This document shows, one piece after another, positions 13,371 to 22,100 of a stretch of DNA of 23,803 bases. The notes below the pieces were generated by a model, which was not told where the DNA came from, made no database searches, and saw nothing but the letters and a program-made list of their open reading frames with translations. The position numbers were made by a program, and so were the translations under genes. Each line of letters begins with the position of its first letter. The stretch's first letter is position 1. The stretch covers positions 1 to 23,803 of IMG/VR virus record IMGVR_UViG_3300010392_001009, one strand, 5' to 3'. Source of the stretch: a virus.

Positions 13371-15608
13371 TCGGGTCGAAGAAAGAATGGCAGACCTGCT
13401 ATTCCAAGTGACCTTCGCTTTTCTGAGGCTCGTATTGAGCTGGCTAGTTCGGATACTTCCGAACTCAAGACCTTTGATATCCTTGCCTACACTGGGGCAC
13501 CGATCAATCAAGGATTCTCGAAACTTCCAATCACAGTAAATCTTCAAGGCTTGGTCACTGACCGAAAGCCTAAGCTGCCTGTCATTCGCGACCATTCTGG
13601 TAAGCGTATGGTAGGGCACACTGAAGAGATTACTAAGCCCGAGGGTACATCCCTCCGAGCACGAGGAGTCGTTTCAGCTACAGGTCAAGACGCTATAGAA
13701 GTTATCCAAGCAGCAGAGAACGGTTTCCCGTTAGAAGCCAGCATAGGAGCGAAGGTTACAAAATATGTAGAGCTTTCCAAAGGGGAGAGCCGAGTTGTCA
13801 ACGGTCGAACAGTCACAGGTCCACACCTGATCGCCGATCGTGCAGTTTTGAAAGAGATTTCCATCGTCGCCCTCGGGGCAGATGATGCTACCGAGGCGAT
13901 AGTCGCCGAGTACCAAACCACACACAAAGGATACGATATGAATTTTGAGGCATGGCTTGCTGCAAAATCAATTGAGAACTTCACCGAGCTTGATGCACCG
14001 GCACAGTCTGTCATCAAAGCTTCGTACGAAACCGAAATCGCAGCCGCCGAGAAGGCCGCTGACGAGGCTCCTACAAAGGAAAGCTCAGAAGTGAAAGCTG
14101 AAGACACCTACGCAAAATCCCTCGCCCTTCTCGAAAAGAAAGAGAAAGAGCTTGAGTTGAAATTACTTTGCGGCGACAACAAAGACTTGTTTGCAGAAGC
14201 AGTCAAGAACGATTGGTCTCTAGATTTGGTTGAAGCCAAGCTCGAAGCCGCTGCTGCATTGAAAGGTTATGAAGACTTGAAAGCTTCAGCAGACAAAGAG
14301 TTGGGTGGGTTCAACATCCACGTTAAGGCTGGGAAATCAGAAGCAGGTGCGGATGCAATCGAAGCCGCTCTTTGCTTGTCCGCGGGTATCGACCCTGACG
14401 ATCTGATCAACCCGAAGCGTAACCTGTCTCCAGCCAAAGCGAAAGTCGTCGGCTCTGACCGTCACCTTCGTATGGATGAGAAGACATTGGAAGCTGCTGA
14501 GCACTATTCAGGCATCGGCCTTTCGGATCTATTCCGTCATCGTGCTGCTGGAGCAGGCGTTCGTGAGTATGGCAACTTGTCCAACTCTGCTATCCGAGCT
14601 GCTTTGTCAACCGACATTCGAGCTGATAGTGGCTTCATGACGATTGACATCCCTCACTTGTTCGTGAAGGTTATTGAGCGAATCCAGTTGCGAGACTTCG
14701 ATGTCGAAGATACCATCTGGCAGGACTGCGTGACTACGCGATCAGTACGTGACTTCCGAGAAGTGGACGTTGTCCAGTTCGGTGGATTGAACCAATGGCA
14801 GAAACTTGCTGCCGACGGTCGATTGACGCAAGGTGAGATGAGCGGATCTCGTAGCTTCAGCAACAAGGCTGAAACCTACGGACAGATCAATTACATTGAT
14901 CGCCGACATATCATCAACGATGACCTTGGTTACTTGACCAGCATCGGCGAAGAGATGGCTCGTTGGGGTTCTTTGGCTCCTGAAGTTTACTTCCACCAGT
15001 TGTTGACCAGCGGTGCCTACTACGACGGTACGGCTTACTTCAACACCTCGGGTGCGACCATCAACGACTTGGCAGCATCGCCATTCTCGCTTGACGCTCT
15101 CGACGCGGTTGATGATGCGATTCGAACTCGTAAGCATCCAGTCAAGGGTAACAACTCGAAGAACAGTATCAAGGGTGAATCTCTTGGTCAGATCATCAAG
15201 ACTCCGATGACGAACCTGATCGTTCCGACTGAGATCGCTCGCGAAGTTTCTCGATTGCTTGCCGAGCCTTTCTTGTACCACCGTGATGGTGATGCAAGTG
15301 GAACGGTAGACTCGTTGAAGCCAACGTCGAACTACCACCACGGCAAATACAACGTCAAAGAGTCTCGCTACTTGAGCGATACCGCGTGGTCCGGTGCCTC
15401 TGCATCTGCCTCGAACTGGTACATGACCGCTGACAAGCGATCGTTGCCGATGATCGAGTTTGCATTCCTAAACGGAGTACAAACCCCAACCGTCGAACCT
15501 TCTCGGGTTCTCGATGACGATCGTCTTGGTATCAAGATCCGCGGATACTTTGACTTCGGTGGTAACTTCATGCAGCCAGAAGCTGGCTTCCGCTGCAAGT
15601 CTGCCTAG
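13368..15608 (+). CDS. Prohead protease / scaffold / major capsid polyprotein
   Basis: One frame of 746 codons joins three head functions. Residues about 35-170 look like an S78-type or Mu-I-like prohead protease: ILAYTGAPINQGFSKLP, then His76 in VIRDHSG, then Ser125 in LEASIGA. Residues about 190-350 are charged and helical (AYAKSL-like, LEKKEKELELKL), fitting a scaffold. Residues about 350-746 are the capsid shell protein, including WQDCVTTRSVRDFREVD, RRHIINDDLGYL and a C-terminal GYFDFGGNFMQPEAGF, similar in style to Mu gpT-type capsids. The start is taken at ATC 13368; starting at TTG 13551 would cut conserved protease sequence. An internal ATG at 13938 could yield scaffold plus capsid alone. 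Confidence 0.85.
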   Translation: MSGRRKNGRPAIPSDLRFSEARIELASSDTSELKTFDILAYTGAPINQGFSKLPITVNLQGLVTDRKPKLPVIRDHSGKRMVGHTEEITKPEGTSLRARGVVSATGQDAIEVIQAAENGFPLEASIGAKVTKYVELSKGESRVVNGRTVTGPHLIADRAVLKEISIVALGADDATEAIVAEYQTTHKGYDMNFEAWLAAKSIENFTELDAPAQSVIKASYETEIAAAEKAADEAPTKESSEVKAEDTYAKSLALLEKKEKELELKLLCGDNKDLFAEAVKNDWSLDLVEAKLEAAAALKGYEDLKASADKELGGFNIHVKAGKSEAGADAIEAALCLSAGIDPDDLINPKRNLSPAKAKVVGSDRHLRMDEKTLEAAEHYSGIGLSDLFRHRAAGAGVREYGNLSNSAIRAALSTDIRADSGFMTIDIPHLFVKVIERIQLRDFDVEDTIWQDCVTTRSVRDFREVDVVQFGGLNQWQKLAADGRLTQGEMSGSRSFSNKAETYGQINYIDRRHIINDDLGYLTSIGEEMARWGSLAPEVYFHQLLTSGAYYDGTAYFNTSGATINDLAASPFSLDALDAVDDAIRTRKHPVKGNNSKNSIKGESLGQIIKTPMTNLIVPTEIAREVSRLLAEPFLYHRDGDASGTVDSLKPTSNYHHGKYNVKESRYLSDTAWSGASASASNWYMTADKRSLPMIEFAFLNGVQTPTVEPSRVLDDDRLGIKIRGYFDFGGNFMQPEAGFRCKSA
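13926..13940 (+). promoter_or_regulatory. Internal ribosome site and start for scaffold/capsid
   Basis: AAAGGA (13926-13931) stands seven bases or so before ATG 13938-13940, in frame with the polyprotein at codon 191, exactly where the protease domain ends and the helical scaffold begins. The same AAAGGATA-type site precedes the decoration and tail tube genes. It would give a 556-residue product in excess over the full-length protein. Confidence 0.6.
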
Positions 15609-15623
15609 TCTTGAATGCACAGC

Positions 15624-15668
15624 CCCGGAGATAGAATCTCCGGGTTTACCCCTCTCGTCTGAGGGGTT
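15624..15668 (+). terminator. Double hairpin after the capsid gene
   Basis: CCCGGAG (15624-15630) pairs with CTCCGGG (15638-15644), followed by TTT. Then ACCCCTC (15648-15654) pairs with GAGGGGT (15661-15667), followed by TCTACTTCTT. The tandem stems after a highly expressed gene suggest partial termination or protection of the capsid message. Confidence 0.55.
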
Positions 15669-15701
15669 CTACTTCTTACAAACAATTCAAAAGGATAACA
15701 C

Positions 15702-16169
15702 ATGGCTGCAATCGCAATTGCACTACAAGTTGATGGCTCTGGTGGTTTCGATTTCAAAAACGATACTGGAGCAGACATTCCAAGCGGTCAACTCTTTCGG
15801 CAGGGCAACCTCGTCGGTCGAGTAACCTCAAGCCCGAACGTGAGTTCACTGACTCCTGTCTCGGACACGATCGTCGATGACGACATCGGACACTTCGAGC
15901 TTCCCGGCAACTTGCCGATCTATCGTGCCCCGATTACTCCCGGCACAGCTTACGCTGTCGGCGAACTAGTATCCGTGAAAGACGGTGTAGTGGTTCCTTA
16001 CGGTACGGCGTCTGAAGTACTCGTACCATTCGTGACTGTCGGACGTGCGGCTCCTATCACAGGTGCTTCAGGTTCTGCCGGTATCACCGCGGCTAACGGT
16101 GCTGCTGAGACGGATGATGAGTGGATTCGAATCGTCCAGATGCCAAACGCCGAAGCACTCTTAGCGTAG
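15702..16169 (+). CDS. Head decoration protein (DUF2190-like)
   Basis: ATG follows AAAAGGATAACAC, a strong site. The 155 residues are beta-rich and glycine-rich: NDTGADIPSGQLFRQGNLVG near the start, then GHFELPGNLPIYRAPITPGT and YAVGELVSVKDGVV in the middle. This pattern and the place directly after the major capsid gene fit DUF2190-type or decoration proteins that stud and stabilise capsids. The C-terminal half contains an Ala/Gly-rich stretch (ITGASGSAGITAANGAA). The call rests on place and composition. Confidence 0.7.
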   Translation: MAAIAIALQVDGSGGFDFKNDTGADIPSGQLFRQGNLVGRVTSSPNVSSLTPVSDTIVDDDIGHFELPGNLPIYRAPITPGTAYAVGELVSVKDGVVVPYGTASEVLVPFVTVGRAAPITGASGSAGITAANGAAETDDEWIRIVQMPNAEALLA

Positions 16170-16178
16170 GGGATCTAG

Positions 16179-16556
16179 ATGGCTGAAGATTGGACTGCAT
16201 ACGGAGCGTCTTATATCAAAGACGCGATGCAAAGTTGGAACTCGGTCCCGGTAGTCGTAAAAGATCCCACTGGGGTCGTATTGATTACTGGTATTCGGGC
16301 GACCTACATGCCTTTCAGCCAGAAGGTCTACGACGACAGACACTTCGACGGGACTATCGGGGTAGAGATTGAACAGACGTCATTCGTGTTCAAAGCGAGT
16401 GACGTCTTTACTGAGTTTCAACTTGGTTACGTTATCACTGCGACGATCAACGGTTCATCTGTTGACTGGTTGGTGATAAACGGCACTGATGGGAAACCTT
16501 GGTCTCATTTCGATAAGCACAAGCAACAAATACAAGTAATGGTGGAGGAAGTATGA
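16179..16556 (+). CDS. Probable head-tail connector or head-completion protein
   Basis: 125 residues, not matched to a named family by eye. ATG follows AGGGGATCTAG. The sequence alternates beta strands (VVVKDPTGVVLITGI, FVFKASDVF, VDWLVING), like small connector or stopper proteins. It lies between the decoration gene and the tail-completion genes, where head-tail joining proteins usually are. The stop overlaps the next start (ATGA). Confidence 0.6.
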   Translation: MAEDWTAYGASYIKDAMQSWNSVPVVVKDPTGVVLITGIRATYMPFSQKVYDDRHFDGTIGVEIEQTSFVFKASDVFTEFQLGYVITATINGSSVDWLVINGTDGKPWSHFDKHKQQIQVMVEEV

Positions 16557-16798
16557 TTGTCACCAAAGTGGATACGTTTAAACGAGATGAAGGTGTGCTG
16601 GTAGTAACCAACGCAACTGTACCTCGTGACGTATTGTTGAAGATCTTAGTCGACAACGGTTTTGTTGCCGAAGAGGGTGCGAGCTGGAACATCTCTGATG
16701 ACCAGAAGGTGATAACGATTAAATCATCAAAGCTTGTACCCCAGACGGTGGTTGCAGAGGCTGAAGAAGACGACGAGGACCTTGAGTCTGATTGTTGA
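16553..16798 (+). CDS. Hypothetical small protein in the head-tail region, 81 aa
   Basis: Not recognised. The start overlaps the preceding stop. The first 60 residues are mixed alpha/beta (VLVVTNATVPRDVLLKILVDNG). The C-terminus is very acidic (AEAEEDDEDLESDC), a feature seen in some assembly chaperones. It may be a connector accessory. Confidence 0.65.
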   Translation: MIVTKVDTFKRDEGVLVVTNATVPRDVLLKILVDNGFVAEEGASWNISDDQKVITIKSSKLVPQTVVAEAEEDDEDLESDC

Positions 16799-16807
16799 GG
16801 ATAACCG

Positions 16808-17317
16808 ATGGCAAGCCAAATTTTAAAGGCTGCTGACGAAGTTATCGCTCAGTTAACTGCGTTGTCTGCCGTAGAGGCTAATTGGTCTCCTGAAGTATGG
16901 GCGGAGTATGGTGATTGGGCGGCAACTCGTGCCCCCTCGATCTCATACAACTCCGTCATCGAGAGGAAAGACTTAGTCGACGGACAACTAACGGTGTTGA
17001 TAGGGTTTAACTTCAGAGAGCAGTTCCCGAACGCTCGAAGTCGATGTGAGATGGAGCATCTCTACCCTATCGGAGTTGGAGTCTATCAGCGGTTCAGGGC
17101 ACCCGGCTCTGAAACGATTGCTGGTATAGCCGATCAGGTTTCCCGGTCAACGATCGACCTTCATCTTCAGTTTGTAGAGGAGCTTCAAGATCTGCTGTAT
17201 ACGCAGAGCCTAACAAGCTTCTCGCCACACAGCGAAGTAGAAGCCCAGTTGAACCTCGACGCTATTAAGAAGCAGTATCTCGAATCTGTTATGATCCTTA
17301 ACTATGCAGCACTCTGA
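16808..17317 (+). CDS. Probable tail-completion or minor tail protein, 169 aa
   Basis: ATG follows GAGGATAACC. The protein begins with a helix (QILKAADEVIAQLTAL), followed by beta strands (LTVLIGFNFREQF, YPIGVGVYQRF) and a final helical part. This order and its place, just before an HK97 gp10-like gene, suit the neck or tail-terminator protein group. No exact family is claimed. Its TGA overlaps the next ATG (TGATG). Confidence 0.6.
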   Translation: MASQILKAADEVIAQLTALSAVEANWSPEVWAEYGDWAATRAPSISYNSVIERKDLVDGQLTVLIGFNFREQFPNARSRCEMEHLYPIGVGVYQRFRAPGSETIAGIADQVSRSTIDLHLQFVEELQDLLYTQSLTSFSPHSEVEAQLNLDAIKKQYLESVMILNYAAL

Positions 17318-17802
17318 TGATATCTCCAATATACAAGCTTCGATATAAGATGCTCTTAGGTCCTCTTAAGAAGACCATGAGTCAAAAGTATGAGAGAGCT
17401 TTACATAGAATTGGAGCTTATACTCGGACAGTTGCAAGGAATTCGATCAAACAATCGAAGGACGGTGCCCCTTCTGCTCCCGGATCGAAATACCCTAAAG
17501 CTCATGGGACAGCACTAAGGAACTTCTTGTTCTACAAGCTGGAGCATGGTAACACGAATGTAGTTATCGGTCCGACTAAACTGTCACGCCCTAAAGCATC
17601 GACTAAACCGCTAACGGTTAACATGCCGGGCCGTATGGCTACTCATGTTTCAATCTTGACATTCGGTGGACGTCAAAAAGTTAAAGGGTCGAAGCGTGCA
17701 GGTTACCGACCTCGGTACGTCGCTCGACCGTTCATGCAAGAAGCCTTCAAGAAGGCAAGATCACAAACGCGACTGCGTGCAGCATTTCGCGAACTAGGCT
17801 GA
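17317..17802 (+). CDS. Tail-completion protein (HK97 gp10-like)
   Basis: A basic 161-residue protein with the features of HK97 gp10-type proteins: a helical N-terminus with Arg/Lys (YERALHRIGAYTRTVARNSI), a central VVIGPTKL strand, and the typical ending RYVARPFMQEAFKKA. Family members act at the head-tail joint or tail terminus. The start overlaps the previous stop and the gene lies directly before the tail tube gene. Confidence 0.7.
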   Translation: MISPIYKLRYKMLLGPLKKTMSQKYERALHRIGAYTRTVARNSIKQSKDGAPSAPGSKYPKAHGTALRNFLFYKLEHGNTNVVIGPTKLSRPKASTKPLTVNMPGRMATHVSILTFGGRQKVKGSKRAGYRPRYVARPFMQEAFKKARSQTRLRAAFRELG

Positions 17803-17842
17803 ATGCCAAACAACAAACCCAACAGTTATAAAGGATATTGAT

Positions 17843-18319
17843 ATGCCCGCAGGTCGCGTAGCAAAACTATACGTCTCCCCTTCGGAGATTGACACCTCAA
17901 CAGCAGTAGCAACTTTGCAGTCAGACGCCACGTTCGTTGAGACGTGCGTACTCGATGTGAACCTCGATCTATCCGCAACGGAAATCGATGCTTCTGATCG
18001 ATGCGGTAACGGATTTACAGCGATGGTTGCCGGATTGAAACAGTTCGGAATCGAGACGAGCTTGATCAAAAAGAAGAACGCAGGCGTACTGCCAGCGTAC
18101 TACACCAACCTCCGAGATGCCTTTCTGAATGACACCCTTATCACAGTGATGATGTTAGATGGCGACAAAGCCACTACGGGCTCTGACGGTTTCATCTCCG
18201 TCATGTCGGTGTTCAACTTCTCTGAGGATCAACCGCTTGAGGATGTTATCAAGAATAACATCACCCTGAAGTACTCAGGCGACTCTGTTTACGCTCCAGT
18301 TCAAATCACGATGCCGTAA
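17843..18319 (+). CDS. Major tail tube protein
   Basis: ATG follows AAAGGATATTGAT, a strong site fitting high expression. The 158 residues have the beta-rich plan of siphophage tube subunits: LYVSPSEIDTS, then VLDVNLDLSATEIDASDR (the strand and loop typical of TP901-1/phi13-type tubes), then GIETSLIKKKNAGV, and a closing ITLKYSGDSVYAPVQI. A terminator follows, then the tail chaperones and the tape measure, the canonical order. No sheath gene is adjacent. Confidence 0.8.
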   Translation: MPAGRVAKLYVSPSEIDTSTAVATLQSDATFVETCVLDVNLDLSATEIDASDRCGNGFTAMVAGLKQFGIETSLIKKKNAGVLPAYYTNLRDAFLNDTLITVMMLDGDKATTGSDGFISVMSVFNFSEDQPLEDVIKNNITLKYSGDSVYAPVQITMP

Positions 18320-18343
18320 TCGTACTGGATTGAAATTCACAGC

Positions 18344-18369
18344 AGGGTCACTTTCGTGGCCCTTTTTTT
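18344..18369 (+). terminator. Rho-independent terminator after the tail tube gene
   Basis: AGGGTCAC (18344-18351) pairs with GTGGCCCT (18356-18363), including one T-G pair, with a TTTC loop and a run of seven T. It would lower expression of chaperones and tape measure relative to the tube. Confidence 0.85.
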
Positions 18370-18397
18370 AGATACCTTTTCCCACCAAGGAATAACC

Positions 18398-18850
18398 ATG
18401 TCGTTCAAATTAAACGATAAAACGATCTCTACGAAGATCACAGTTGGCAAAGCAAGACAGCTTGCTGAAGATAAAGTCGTCGACTTGCTAGACCCTGAAG
18501 GGGTAGTCAAGCTGAACGAGATCTTTTCATCCCCTCTCAAGAAACTAGACTTCCTTTACGAAGTCGTCAAAGATCAAGATGTTGGTGATCAGAAAACTTT
18601 CGAAGTTAATCTAGACATCACTGATGCCTTTGAGTCGCTAGAGGTCGACGTTACAAATTTTTTCCAAACAGTAGATACTTTCGATCGCTGGTCAAGTTTA
18701 CGAACGCACAACAAGAAGGTGAGTCAGAAACAGATCGAGTTGATGGAGTCGGTTCTGGAGGACCCGAAAGTAGCGAAGATGATGGACGAGATGAAAGACG
18801 CGGCATTAGCGAAGCTTGGGACGGAATTGAAAGACTTGCCGGAGAGTTAG
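18398..18850 (+). CDS. Tail assembly chaperone (gpG-like)
   Basis: I start at ATG 18398 with AAGGA upstream; an in-frame GTG at 18356 lies inside the terminator stem and is unlikely. The 150-residue protein is acidic and helical in its second half (LMESVLEDPKVAKMMDEMK). The gene sits between tube and tape measure, where gpG-type chaperones occur. The slippery sequence A AAT TTT TTC at 18655-18664 would send part of the ribosomes into the -1 frame, giving a fusion of about 241 residues ending at 19122. Confidence 0.78.
   Translation: MSFKLNDKTISTKITVGKARQLAEDKVVDLLDPEGVVKLNEIFSSPLKKLDFLYEVVKDQDVGDQKTFEVNLDITDAFESLEVDVTNFFQTVDTFDRWSSLRTHNKKVSQKQIELMESVLEDPKVAKMMDEMKDAALAKLGTELKDLPES
18655..18664 (+). 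other. -1 ribosomal frameshift slippery site
   Basis: In the chaperone frame the codons read ACA AAT TTT TTC. This contains two overlapping canonical X XXY YYZ heptamers, A AAT TTT and T TTT TTC. The -1 frame stays open from here through 18850 to TAA 19120-19122. Confidence 0.65.
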
Positions 18851-19122
18851 GAATCGATCCTGACCCACTGACCTACCGGCAGTTGTTCCTGCGGTACGAA
18901 GGTCATCTACGATCGAACGATGAGAGGTTTGGTTCACTGCATCTAGCGGTGCTGAACCTCCTCGCTTCTAAGCCCTTCCGCATGGAAGACGTCTCGATGT
19001 ACTACAAAGTTATGAAGTATGCTGAGGAAAGCGAGACGGCTCAGGCTGCCTTGAGAGGTGAGGGAGCACGGATGAACATTTCGATGTCCGAAGCCAAGAA
19101 TCATCTATCAGATTTGAACTAA
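18664..19122 (+). CDS. Frameshifted C-terminal part of tail chaperone (gpT-like)
   Basis: This frame lacks a credible start of its own; the first usual codon is TTG 18883 without a ribosome site, and it lies inside sequence that already looks coding upstream (WDGIERLAGELGIDPDPLTY). It therefore most likely exists as the -1 extension of the preceding protein. A hydrophilic linker (about 18690-18800, rich in Glu, Ser, Gly, Asp) is followed by a helical domain with LFLRYEGHLRSN and VSMYYKVMKYAEES. In related phages this longer form binds the tape measure protein during tail assembly. Confidence 0.65.
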   Translation, partial: PNSRYFRSLVKFTNAQQEGESETDRVDGVGSGGPESSEDDGRDERRGISEAWDGIERLAGELGIDPDPLTYRQLFLRYEGHLRSNDERFGSLHLAVLNLLASKPFRMEDVSMYYKVMKYAEESETAQAALRGEGARMNISMSEAKNHLSDLN

Positions 19123-19125
19123 CAC

Positions 19126-19149
19126 AACGGCGAACCTCTCGCCGTTTTT
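19126..19149 (+). terminator. Rho-independent terminator before the tape measure gene
   Basis: AACGGCGA (19126-19133) pairs perfectly with TCGCCGTT (19139-19146) around ACCTC, running into TTTTT. It begins four bases after the chaperone stop. Confidence 0.85.
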
Positions 19150-19185
19150 CTACGCCTCTCTGGCGACAATGAACAGGAGACACCT

Positions 19186-22100
19186 TTGGGGATTTCAGCA
19201 AGTGGAATTCGTGCCGCTTCGGCTTTCGTCGAGATGGGCCTGCGGACACTACCCTTCGACAAGGGTCTTCGTGGCCTAGAAAACAAGCTACGCCGTTTCG
19301 GTTCTGAGATGTCTATGCTCGGTACCAAGATGGCTACCGCAGGTATCGTGTCGTTGATACCTGTTGGACTAGGCGTAAAAGAATTTGCAAGTTTCGACAA
19401 TCAAATACAATCGTTGAAAGGTATCGCAGCCCAAGGCAGCAAGTCTATCGAGCACCTAACAGCTAAGTTCAAGGAGCTAGGACGCACCACGAGCTTCACC
19501 GCTCTTGAGATCGCAACAGCAGCGAAAGATTTAGCGAAGGGTGGTTTCGATACAGGACTCATCGATGCTTCGATTGAAGGTGTCTTGAACCTAGCACGAG
19601 CTACCGAGACTGACCTGCCGCGTGCAGCCGAAATGGTCTCCAAGCTGTTGAATGCTTTTCGTGTTCCTAAAGACCTGATCTCGATTGAAAAGTTCATCGA
19701 TCAGTTAGTGTTGACAACCAACCGCTCTCCACAAGGGTTGGAAGACCTGTTCGAGTCCTTGAAGAACTTTGCCCCTCAAGGTAAAGCTCTTGGGCAATCT
19801 ACTGAGTCGCTACTAGCCTTCAACGCAGCACTAGCCAGAGTTGGTTTGACAGGTACTTTGTCTGGTACGCAGATCAGGCGTATCTTTGTGAACCTTGCCA
19901 AGGACGATAAGAAAGCGAAGCTTCTTACCTTCGGCATCGACGTTGACAAGATCTTCAACGAAGGTGGTACGGCCATTGACGTTTTGAAGAAGCTGGAGAA
20001 GGAATTCAAAGAGTTCAACCTCGGTGCCCTTGAAGAGTCTGGGATCTTGAACGAGATCTTCGAGGTTCGTGGTCAACTAGCAGCTAAGGTGTTCTTACAA
20101 GACCTCGGCAAAGTAGCACGAGCTTCAGGGGACGATCTTGACAGCTTCATCAACTCACTGAAGACGGCTGACGGCTTCGCTAAGAAAGTCGCTAAGACGG
20201 TAGACACCGGCCTTGGGAATCAATTCAAGTTGCTACTCTCTGCAATCTCTGGCGTCGGGTTGGAGATCGGCGAGTCGCTTAAGAAGCCGCTCGAAAAGAT
20301 CATCGGGTTCATCTCAGATAACCTAGACGTTGTGTCGAAGTGGATCAAGCAGAACCACGACTTAGTACAAAGCTATACCGCTATTGCAGCAGCGTTCACC
20401 GCGGCAGGCATCGCCTTGTTCCTGTTTGGCGGCATCGCCATGACGGTAGCAGCTACTATCGGGTCAATCGCTTTGGTAGGTCAGTTAGCCCTAGCACCGA
20501 TAATTATGTTGGCTAAAGGTATAGGCGTGTTAGTCAGTGGACTCAGCGTAGCTTCGGTAAACATAAGTCGTTTTTCAGTAGTTGCTGGTAGAGCTTTAGC
20601 GAACGTAGTGGCTAGAGGGTGGGCTTTGGCTAAAATGTATGCGGCTACATCATCCCAAGCCATTAACTTTGGGCAAGTCATAGCAAACGCATTCAGGGGC
20701 TTCTCGTTCGCGAGAGTTATGTCTTCTGTGATGTCTCTAGTAAAAGGGTTTGTTGTACTACAGATAATAGCAGGCACATTGACTCGTGCCTACAGTGGTC
20801 TGATGAACATCATCGGCGACTTCAGTTCTGCCTTCGAAGGGTTTGGTGCTCAAGCCGCAGGTACAGGTAAAGCAATCGCTGATGCCTTCGCAGCCGGACA
20901 GTACATCGAAGTGTTCAACATGATCTGGGCTACAGCCGAGTCGTTCTTCACACGAGTCGGCTCCGCTCTAACAGTTCTCTACACAAGATTCGAAGTCGAG
21001 TTCATGAGGATCTACGACCAAGTCGTAGGAACCTTCAACTTAATCAAAGGAGCAGTACAGCCTTTCATCGACGCTATAGTTGGGGCGTTTACTTACCTCT
21101 CTACTACGATAGGAGAAGCTCTCGGTTTTGATATGTCTTCAGACTTCGCGAAGGCAGCTAGTGATGTTGACGCTTTCTTCGACAGCTTCCTTGGGAAGTT
21201 GACGGTTGTAGCAAATGAGTTTGCGAAGTTTGGTACTTCGGTAGCTTTGTTCGCAGAGAGCAGGATGTTAGACGCTAAGTACGGCTTTCAGACTTTTGAT
21301 AAAGAGGGAGCCAAAGCAGCGGCAAGGCGGAAACTTTCAAATCCAGAGAGTAACGCACAGCAAAAGCTTCAACGCAGAACAAACACTTTGATGGGTATAG
21401 ATCAATCCCAGTCGATTGAAGACATCTCAAAAGGTCCTCTTCTTAACCTGATAAAAGGCCTTGGTGGTAAGACAAACTCATCTTTCACCCCTGAGAAGCT
21501 ACAGAAGGCTATTGAGGATAAAGGTGGAGTAAAAGAGTACATGAAGTTCATGTACGGGATCGTAGAGCAGAGCTTCGAGAACGCCGTCGAGAGTCAAGCA
21601 AAAAGTCTTGAAGGCGAGTACATCGCCACCTTCGAGAAGGATCAGGCAACTCTGAAGGCAGGTAGGATTAAGACTAGACAAGATCAGGCGGTATTTTCAG
21701 CATCCGAGGAATACGCAAAGAGATCTAAAGAGTACGCAGATAAGATCGCTGCTGCTCAGACGGCTGGTGCTGAGAAGATCAAAGCGGCTAGCGACAAGGT
21801 AACGAAAGTAGAATGGTGGGCTTCGATCAACCGGCAACTCGATAGCTACGGCAAGATGGCGTCTCACGCTACCAAGATCTTTGCACCCTTCGAGCGACAA
21901 GCCAACGCACTTGCTGGTGGCGACATCATGAAGTTCGGTAAGCAGGTGGCAGAGAAGTTCTCCAAGCCATCCGTTCAGAAAGGAATCTTCGATTGGTTCT
22001 CGGACTCAGTCGAAGGTATTATTGACGGGCCATCTATGTCAGACCCTCTAGGTTTGTCAGGTAAAGGCGGGATGAAAAAAGGCATCGAAGAGGCCTTGAA

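Noticed and set aside
12987-15608. Read-through fusion of DUF1353 protein with the head polyprotein
   Set aside because: The frames match across the UGA at 13362, but the very strong ribosome site directly over the stop argues for new initiation.
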